A stretch of DNA of 64,000 nt from Mycobacterium genavense ATCC 51234 (lineage in GTDB: Bacteria; Actinomycetota; Actinomycetes; Mycobacteriales; Mycobacteriaceae): assembly GCF_000526915.1 (NCBI RefSeq), contig NZ_JAGZ01000014.1, forward strand, positions 1 through 64,000, given 5' to 3'. The position numbers and the translations under genes are program-made. The notes under the pieces are model-generated. The model ran no database searches and was not told where the DNA came from. It worked only from the letters and a program-made list of their open reading frames with translations. Positions 57,701-64,000 of this stretch are shown in pieces. Numbering within the stretch: position 1 is the stretch's first letter; every line of letters starts with the position of its first letter.

Positions 57701-58747
57701 GGGCAGAAGCAGGCGTTGGTCAACGTGTCGAATGCGCGAATCCAGCTGCGGCTGAGCAACCCGGACGAGACCCAGATGGGCGAGGGTCTCGAACGGCGCA
57801 AGGCCGCCCGCAACACGCTGGACCGGCCCGGGTTCGGCGTCACCCGGGAGGGTCACGAGCTGCTGGTCGGGGTCCCGGAGATCATTTCGGCCAGCGGCGA
57901 ACGGGTGCCTACCCGCCAGCTCGGCGCGGTCATCGCCGAGATGACCGGCGTCGGCCGGCTGGAGAAGTTGGCGCGCCTGCCCGAGCAGGTTCAGCTCGCC
58001 CAGATCATCGCCGCGTTCGCGGAGACCGAGGTGGCGTCGGACCCGTTCAATGTGCCCTTCGCTATCGGCGAAAGCGCTTTGCAGCCAACGTATTTGCCGA
58101 CCCGAACGGTGCCGAGCATGCTGGTGCTGGGCCGGCACCTGTGCGGCAAGACGACCACGCTGGCTGCCTTCGGGCAGGCGGTGATGAGCCGGTTCGGTCC
58201 CGAGCAGGCGCAGATCACGACCATCGATCCCAAGACGTCGCTGATCGGCAAGATTCGGGGACCCCACGTGCGCGCGTACGCCTACACCGCCGACGACATC
58301 GACACCGTGCTCGAGGAGTTGGCGGCGATCATGCGTGACCGGCTGCCAACCCTGGGGGCTCAGCCAGGAGGAGTTGCTGAGCCGGCGCACCTGGGAGGGT
58401 CCGCACCATTTCGTGTTGATCGACGACGAGCAGGAACTGCGTCCGCACGGTGCGATCGGCAAGGCCGCCGCGAGCGCTCCGCTGTGGGGGTTGATCAAGC
58501 GCAGTCGCGAGATCGGCCTGCACGTGATCGCGTCGCGGTTACCCGGAAACTGGGCCGGGGTTCCGTGACGAATCCATTCCTGCAGAAAATGACGAGTTCG
58601 CGCGCGCCGACCCTATTTATGGACAACGACCCGGCGACGGTAAAAGTGTTCGCCCGAGTCAGTGCCCAGCAACTGCCGCCCGGGCGCGGCTTGCTCGTCA
58701 CCACCGACGGCGCGATCGAAGGCGTGCTGGTAGGCACGCCGGAATAG
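54750..58747 (+). pseudogene. eccC: ESX FtsK/SpoIIIE ATPase EccC, about six lesions
   Basis: ATG 54750 (MSKRGFVRGARQAPPNVPPV), first membrane helix, then a deletion with shift near 54925 that removes the second helix region; GRRISWGEQEKQRRAYLRQL onwards is clear EccC. Three ATPase domains: Walker A GTSGSGKSEYF (~56168), ATAQRGKSTTL (~57250) and GRHLCGKTTTL (~58130). Lesions: shift 54925, TGA 55594-55596 (RKGRRP*, Trp expected), shifts near 57072, 57370, 58350 and 58565. C-terminus DGAIEGVLVGTPE, TAG. It would drive export of Esx/PE/PPE substrates; now non-functional. Confidence 0.88.
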
Positions 58748-58926
58748 GCCGATCCGCGGCGTCGGCCGAGGTTGCGGAAAAGGTGATATCGACCGCTGCC
58801 AGCAACCACCCTAGAATCGGGCCATTCCGCGATCTTTCCGCGGACACAATTTGCCTGGTGGGGAGCCAGCCAAAGGGGGTATCCCCCCCGCGGATGAACC
58901 GGGCATTTAGCAAACGGAGGGTCACA

Positions 58927-59232
58927 ATGAGCGGGCTGTTTGAAATGGTGCCGGGCGCCGTCGACTTGTCGTCGGTGACGGAAGGAGCGATCAGCGAGGA
59001 GATGGCGGCCACCACCGCCGCCTGGTCGGCGGCCCTGACCGGCGTGCTGCCGATGGCCCCGGACGCCGACTCCGCGGAATTCGCCGCCGCGCTGAACGCA
59101 ACCGGTGCCGCCTACCTGGCGACCGCGGCCGAGCACGCGGGGCAGCGCGCCGCCTTCTCGGGCGCCCAGGGCCTTGCGTCCGCGACCGGCGTCGTCACCG
59201 ATGGACTTAACGCGGCCGCGAGCGCGCTCTAA
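58927..59232 (+). CDS. PE-family protein of an ESX locus
   Basis: 101 aa from ATG 58927 behind GGAGGG. MSGLFEMVPGAVDLSSVTEG, AALNATGAAYLATAAEHAGQ: a short PE-only domain of the PE35/PE36 type with the conserved YxxxD-like AAEHAG region variant. It normally pairs with the PPE encoded 6 nt downstream and is exported by the local ESX system. Intact although partner and machinery are broken. Confidence 0.8.
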   Translation: MSGLFEMVPGAVDLSSVTEGAISEEMAATTAAWSAALTGVLPMAPDADSAEFAAALNATGAAYLATAAEHAGQRAAFSGAQGLASATGVVTDGLNAAASAL

Positions 59233-59238
59233 CCGACA

Positions 59239-60447
59239 ATGGCCGATCCCAGGTGGACAGGTCCTCCCGAGATCGTCGCCCAGATCTTCGAGGCCGGCAA
59301 TCCGGCGTCGGTGCTTGCCAACAATGCGGTGTGGGTCGCCGAGACGACGAATCACGAAGTGGCGGCGGGCTTTTCAAACGTCAACGCTTTGGCCACGGCG
59401 GCGCATTGGCAGGGCGCGGGCGCGATTGCCTCGATGATCACCAGCACCGGCCTGAACGCCGGACTGCAGACCCTGGTGGGCTGGACCGCGGAGAAGATCG
59501 GCGTCACGACGGCGGCAGTGGAGGGCTTCACGATCGCCAGATCGTCGGTGGTCCCGTCGCTGATCTCGCAGACCAACCGGGATGAGTGGACGGTCCTGAA
59601 CGCCACCAACTTCTTCGGTCAAAATACCCCTGGGATCGTCGAGCGAAACACCGAATACTTTGGCGAGCATTGGCCGCACAACTCGACCATCGGTTGGGCC
59701 TACGCCGCGACCCTGGCCACGCTCACAGCGGCGTTGGCTGTTCCCCCACCCGTCGCACCGATGGGCGCCTCGCCGGCCGGGCCGGCCGCGGCCGCCTCGG
59801 CCGTGGGGCAGGCGGCGGCGCAAGCCGGTATGAACGGTGCGACGCAGGTGGGTAGCCAAGCCACGCAGGGTGCGGGCCAGGCAGCGGCCGCACCCGCCGA
59901 GGGCGGCAGCCAGCTCAGTTCACTGATGCAGCAGCCGCTACAGATGATTTCCGGGCTCACCGAGCCACTCCAGCAGGTCGTCAAGGCCCCGATGGACGCT
60001 TTCCAGGGGATGGCCAGCATGCCGCAGGGCCTGCTTTAGTCCATGGCGGGAGCGTTCTCGTCGGCCGGTGCGGGCAACGCCGGTGCGGCCGGTGCGGCCG
60101 CCGAGCCCGCGATGCTGGCCGGGGCCACCGGTCCGCTCGGCGGGGCGGCTGGAGGCGGCGGCGTGGGCGGGGCCGGTGGCTTCCCGGGCGCCGGCCTGAC
60201 CAGCTACACCCGTCCCACCAGCAGCTTCGAGCCGGAGGTCGGCGGCAGGCCGACCAGCCTGCGGGCCGGGGTGCTCAATGCTTCCGAGCTGCGCGGCCCC
60301 GCCTCGCCGACCACCACCGCGGTGGGCTGTGCGCCCATGCCGATGTCGTCGGCCGGCATGCTGGCGCAGGGCAAGGAGGGCCAGATCGACAAGGACGTCA
60401 CCCGCGCGCGTGTCGTCGTGGGCGGCCAGCCGACCGACGAGACCTAG
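59239..60447 (+). pseudogene. PPE-family protein (PPE68/PPE69 type) with internal TAG
   Basis: ATG 59239 (MADPRWTGPPEIVAQIFEAG). PPE domain with WQGAGAIASMITSTGLNAGL and NRDEWTVLNATNFFGQN, then an Ala/Gly/Gln-rich region. TAG at 60037-60039 (GLL*SMAGAF) breaks one continuous frame that otherwise ends YTRPTSSFEPEVGGRPTSLR…DKDVTRARVVVGGQPTDET, TAG 60445-60447. Truncated product is 266 aa and keeps the PE-binding PPE domain, so PE/PPE pairing might survive. No esxB/esxA genes follow. Confidence 0.85.
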
Positions 60448-60460
60448 CGGCGGCGTCCTC

Positions 60461-60488
60461 TTCTCTTATCGATCTTCTCTTATCGATC
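60461..60488 (+). repeat. Tandem 14-bp duplication
   Basis: TTCTCTTATCGATC occurs twice in direct succession (60461-60474, 60475-60488), covering the stop region of the convergent transporter gene (TAA 60482-60480). Probably a small slippage duplication. Confidence 0.6.
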
Positions 60489-61740
60489 GGGGCCCGGCGG
60501 GCCGGCGAAGGCCTGCGCGATCTCGAGCCAACGCTGCGCGTCGGGACCCTGCGCGGTGAGGTCGAGGGCGCGAAGGGGACGGCGGTGAGTCACCAGGAAG
60601 CAGAAGTCCTCGGCGGCGCCGGTAACCGGTTGGGCCGCATCGGCCGGGCCCCAGGACCAGACGTCGCCGCCGGGTGCGCGCAGCTGGACTGCAAACGGCT
60701 CGGACGGCGGGGTCAATTCGTTGGCCACGAACACGTAATCGCGCGTGCGCACCCCCAGGTGCGCGATCGAGCGCAGCCGATCGGTGGGCCAGCCCCACCG
60801 GCGCACCGTCGGGGGTGTCAGCAGGGTGGCCAGGAAGGACCCCAGGCCCGACGCGGCGAAGAACACCAGCGCAATCCCCAGGCCGCCCACCGCCGGGTTC
60901 TGCGCGTGGTGTGCCAGCAGCAGGATCACCAGCGAGTTGATGCCCACCACCATCCGGTGCGACGCCAATCCGGACAGGGCGGCCGCGACCGTCGGCGTGG
61001 ACACCACCGTGCGCCCCGTGCAACCATCCGGTGATCACCGCGTAGATCGCCGACCCGTGGATGGCGCGCTGGGTGTCGTCCGGCCCGAGTACCCGGGGGC
61101 CGAACCGCAGCGACAGCAGCAACGCGACGGACACCGGAATCAGCGTCATGAAGATGATGATCGACGCGCCCCGATCGCTGCCGCCCACGAAAAAACGTGG
61201 AATCAGCATGAAGTTGGCGTCGAAGAACGCCGCGATGGCGCCCGAGGCGGTGGCGAGCGAATTCATCGCCACCACCTGTTCGCGCGGCACCACGTGCGGC
61301 AGTGACGCCGACAGCCCGGAGGCCACGAACCTGGAAAAGCCGTTGAACAGCAGCGCCCCCAGCAGCAGCGACATCTCGCCGGCGCGCACTGCGAGAATCG
61401 TGCCGATCACCATGATCAGGACCAGGCGGAACGAGTTGGCGCCGACCAGCACCCACCGGCGGTCCCACCGGTCCATCAGCGCCCCGGCGAACGGTCCCAG
61501 CAGCGAATAGGGCAGGAACAGCACCGCGAACGCGAACGCGATCGACAGGGGGTCGGCCGCCCGGTCCGGATTGAACAGCAGCGCGCCGGCCACCGTCGCC
61601 TGGAAGAGCCCGTCCCCGAATTGACTCGCCATGCGCAGCGCTACCACCCGCCGGAAATCCGGCATGGCGCGCACCGACTGCCACAGCTCGATGGGTGCGC
61701 GCGAGGGCATCCGGGTTTGGAACACAGAACCGACTTCCAT
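60480..61740 (-). pseudogene. MFS transporter (Rv0037c-like) fused by deletion to the end of an Rv0036c-like gene, plus a frameshift
   Basis: ATG 61740 (MEVGSVFQTRMPSRAPIELW). Membrane helices of the MFS fold follow to ~61020 (FLPYSLLGPFAGALMDRWDR is the A-type loop). A frameshift near 61015 leads to STPTVAAALSGLASHRMVVG and TLLTPPTVRRWG, after which the sequence switches to RSIAHLGVRTRDYVFVANEL, WSWGPADAAQPVTGAAEDF and WLEIAQAFAGPPGPDR: the C-terminus of the TIGR03084/maleylpyruvate-isomerase-like family. In H37Rv these are adjacent genes, so a deletion joining them at ~60785 fits. Neither product can be functional. Confidence 0.8.
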
Positions 61741-61853
61741 GAGGTGGCTGGACAGAGATCGTCGCACTCGACGCCGCTGTAATAACAGTACAAATACTTA
61801 CCTGCGGCGTTTGTTTGTGCTGAGCGATGCTACGGGAGTGCGATGATGGACTG

Positions 61854-62459
61854 ATGCCCCAGCCAGAAGATCCCGAGGACTACGTCGCACCCGCTGCGCA
61901 GCGGGTGCGGGCGGGTACTTTGCTGCTGGCCAATACCGACCTGCTCGAACCGACGTTTCGGCGCAGCGTCATCTACATTGTCGAGCACAACGACGGCGGC
62001 ACGCTGGGCGTGGTGCTCAACCGGTCCAGCGAGACCGCGGTCTACAACGTGTTGCCGCAGTGGGCCAAACTCGCCGCCAAGCCGAAGACGATGTTCATCG
62101 GTGGGCCGGTAAAGCGCGACGCCGCGCTGTGCCTGGCCGCCTTGCGGATCGGCGCCGACCCGCAGGGGGTGCCGGGTTTGCGACATGTCGCGGGGCGGAT
62201 CGTGATGGTCGACCTCGACGCCGAGCCCGACCTGATCGCACCGATGATCGAGGGCGTCCGGATCTACGCGGGGTACTCGGGTTGGACCATCGGTCAGCTC
62301 GAAGGCGAGATCGAACGCGACGATTGGATTGTGTTGTCCGCGTTGCCATCTGACGTTCTGATCGGGGCGAAGGAAGACCTGTGGGGGCAGGTTCTGCGTC
62401 GTCAGCCACTGCCGTTGTCGCTGCTGGCGACCCACCCGATCGACGTCAGCCGAAACTAG
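61854..62459 (+). CDS. YqgE/AlgH family protein (DUF179, Rv0038-like)
   Basis: 201 aa from ATG 61854 (MPQPEDPEDYVAPAAQRVRA), the length of Rv0038; a start at 61827 would add nine residues. DUF179 core: RSVIYIVEHNDGGTLGVVLN, PKTMFIGGPVKRDAALCLAA, RIYAGYSGWTIGQLEGEIER. Function unresolved. Its TAG overlaps the convergent transporter stop by 4 nt. Intact. Confidence 0.95.
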   Translation: MPQPEDPEDYVAPAAQRVRAGTLLLANTDLLEPTFRRSVIYIVEHNDGGTLGVVLNRSSETAVYNVLPQWAKLAAKPKTMFIGGPVKRDAALCLAALRIGADPQGVPGLRHVAGRIVMVDLDAEPDLIAPMIEGVRIYAGYSGWTIGQLEGEIERDDWIVLSALPSDVLIGAKEDLWGQVLRRQPLPLSLLATHPIDVSRN

Positions 62460-63469
62460 CTCTCCTCCCCTACCTCCGAGCGCACCGGCGGCAACGCCGT
62501 TTTGTCGGCTTCACGCCCCAGTCTGCTGGCGATCACCGCGCACACCACCAGCTGGATCTGGTGGAAGATCATCAGCGGCAACATGGTCAGGCCCACGATG
62601 TTGTCGGGGAAGAACACCAGCGCCATCGGCAGCCCGGATGCCAGACTCTTCTTCGACCCGCAGAACAGCAGCACGATCGCATCCGCGCGGTCCAGCCGTG
62701 CCAGTCGGCCGACCACGGTCGTGGCGACCAGCACGACGGCCAGCAGTGCCACCGCGACCAGGGACACCAGGATCAGTCGCCACAAGTCGACACTGACCCA
62801 GATGCCCTGCACCACGTCCATTGAGAAGGCCGTGTACACGACCAGCAGGATGGATCCCCGGTCGACGATCTTGAGCACCGCGGCGTAACGACTGACGAAC
62901 CCCGCGATCCATGGCCGCGCCAGCTGACCGGCAGCGAACGGCAGCAACAGCTGCACCACGATGTCGCGGATCGAATGGGCATCCACGCGGACGACCCCGC
63001 TGGTGTTCATCAGCAACACCACCAGCAATGGCGTCAGCACAATGCCGAGAATGTTCGACAACGAGGCACTGACGGTGGCGGCCGAAACATGGCCCCGCGC
63101 AATCGAAGTAAAGGCGATCGACGACTGCACCGTGGACGGGACCAGGCAGAGGAACAGCACTCCGTTGTAAAGATCGGTCGTCAGCACCGAGGGTACCAAC
63201 ACCCGTGCGGCCAGCCCCAGCAGCGGGAAGAACAGGAAGGTCATCGACAGCACGAGCAGGTGCAATTTCCATTGCCGGACGCCGTGCCAGGCCTGCTGTG
63301 GTGACAGCCGCGCGCCGTACAGGAAGAACAGCAGCGCGATCGCGGACTCCGCGGCGTCCGAAGCCGCGTGCGCGGCGTCGCCGTGGGCGGGGAAGAGCGA
63401 GGCGATCGCCACGGTCGAGGCCAGGGCCAGCAGAAACGGATCAAAGATCGTCGGCAAGCGCCTCAGCAT
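62456..63469 (-). CDS. Bile acid:sodium symporter-family transporter (SBF-like)
   Basis: 337 aa, nine to ten membrane helices. Features of the SBF-like/PF13593 subgroup: ALLFFLYGARLSPQQAWHGV, LVPSTVQSSIAFTSIARGHV and AIVLLFCGSKKSLASGLPMA. Substrate unknown; organic anions are typical. I do not recall this gene between Rv0038 and Rv0039c in H37Rv. Intact. Confidence 0.88.
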   Translation of the reverse strand: MLRRLPTIFDPFLLALASTVAIASLFPAHGDAAHAASDAAESAIALLFFLYGARLSPQQAWHGVRQWKLHLLVLSMTFLFFPLLGLAARVLVPSVLTTDLYNGVLFLCLVPSTVQSSIAFTSIARGHVSAATVSASLSNILGIVLTPLLVVLLMNTSGVVRVDAHSIRDIVVQLLLPFAAGQLARPWIAGFVSRYAAVLKIVDRGSILLVVYTAFSMDVVQGIWVSVDLWRLILVSLVAVALLAVVLVATTVVGRLARLDRADAIVLLFCGSKKSLASGLPMALVFFPDNIVGLTMLPLMIFHQIQLVVCAVIASRLGREADKTALPPVRSEVGEES

Positions 63470-63507
63470 GGTGGCCTACCGCACCACTTCGTGTCGGTGA
63501 CTTTTCG

Positions 63508-63849
63508 TCAGTGGCAGGACTGTGTGGAGGCGCTGCACTCGCCGGCGCAACTGGGTGCCGCCGCTTGCTGGCGCAGCGCGAAGCGCGCGCTCTGCCACGA
63601 GCCTGCGGCCAGCGTGCCGAGGGCGCCGGCCACGCAGACGATCAGCACCACGAGCGCGGTGTGCGCGGATGCGGCCAGTGCCACCACACCGCCGGCGGTC
63701 AGCATCACCGCGGCCGCCAGCTGGGTCGGCGCCATGGCGCGCAACGCCAATTGAGTGCCGTCGACGGCGTGGTTATGCGACAGCGACCAAGTCCCGAACC
63801 CGGCGGAAGCCACCGCCGCACACATGCACAAGACCCCAGCGATCAGCAT
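63508..63849 (-). CDS. Small membrane protein (Rv0039c-like)
   Basis: 113 aa, about the length of Rv0039c (115). Three membrane helices (about residues 3-22, 42-60, 66-86) and a Cys-containing C-terminal tail. Function unknown. Intact. Confidence 0.78.
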   Translation of the reverse strand: MLIAGVLCMCAAVASAGFGTWSLSHNHAVDGTQLALRAMAPTQLAAAVMLTAGGVVALAASAHTALVVLIVCVAGALGTLAAGSWQSARFALRQQAAAPSCAGECSASTQSCH

Positions 63850-63917
63850 TGCCTCACAATACGAGGCCGGTTGTGGATCCGCGCGCCGGGCTCCACAACC
63901 CTTATGCCAACACCGAA

Positions 63918-64000
63918 TCAGCGCGCGCCGAGGTTGCTGAAGTTCGGCAGCGGGGGCAGCCCCGGCACCAGGGCCAGCAGGTTGGGCGCCGGCTGGGAAG
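63918..64000 (-). CDS. Proline-rich secreted antigen, 3' end (Rv0040c/mtc28-like, partial)
   Basis: Last 27 codons, running off the window end: SQPAPNLLALVPGLPPLPNF, SNLGAR, TGA 63920-63918. The Pro/Leu-rich ending and position after Rv0039c match the Mtc28 proline-rich 28-kDa antigen; too short to be sure. Confidence 0.55.
   Translation of the reverse strand, partial: SQPAPNLLALVPGLPPLPNFSNLGAR

Overview
The window is a high-GC slow-growing-type Mycobacterium chromosome just downstream of the replication origin. It opens with the last codons of gyrB, then gyrA, and follows the order I know from M. tuberculosis H37Rv: Rv0007, tRNA-Ile, tRNA-Ala, cwsA, ppiA, Rv0010c, crgA, Rv0012, trpG, pknB-pknA-pbpA-rodA-pstP-fhaB-fhaA, tRNA-Leu. 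After an interruption it resumes with whiB5, Rv0023-Rv0029, then Rv0037c/Rv0036c, Rv0038, Rv0039c and Rv0040c. Orthology to H37Rv is from memory of family sequences and gene order. The species cannot be named from this window; GyrA has no intein.

Layout. (1) 1-3.9 kb: topoisomerase genes and two tRNAs. (2) 3.9-5.9 kb: a decayed integrative element in tRNA-Ala, bounded by 47-bp direct repeats, with an integrase remnant and a broken NYN nuclease gene. (3) 6.0-20.1 kb: cell-division and cell-wall kinase/phosphatase operon, intact and tightly overlapped. (4) 20.6-44.0 kb: accessory block with no counterpart I know between Rv0020c and Rv0022c. It holds a dormancy (DosR)-type set: sensor kinase, DUF1918, KASIII-KASIII-wax ester synthase operon, PEP synthase, devR with a devS stub, a pfkB-usp deletion fusion, acyl-CoA synthetase, an enolase-superfamily enzyme, DUF5709 and a group 3b type [NiFe] hydrogenase operon with its protease. 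Good DosR-box palindromes occur at 31905 and 34099. (5) 44.1-50.5 kb: whiB5 and Rv0023-Rv0029-like genes, several broken, one by a precise 261-bp inversion. (6) 51-60.4 kb: remnant of a type VII (ESX) locus: a patatin-like phospholipase gene fused in frame to the 3' part of eccB, a six-lesion eccC, an intact PE gene and a PPE gene with a stop. (7) 60.5-64 kb: MFS/Rv0036c deletion fusion, yqgE, a bile-acid-symporter-family transporter, a small membrane protein and the end of an Rv0040c-like gene.

The main message is asymmetric decay. Housekeeping genes from 0.1-3.6 and 6.7-20.1 kb are all intact, while about twenty accessory genes carry 1-nt frameshifts, nonsense codons (mostly explicable as C-to-T or G-to-A changes), deletion fusions or an inversion. 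The presence of nonsense codons, fusions and an inversion argues for real gene decay rather than only sequencing error, although many of the indels lie in short homopolymers and should be checked against raw reads.
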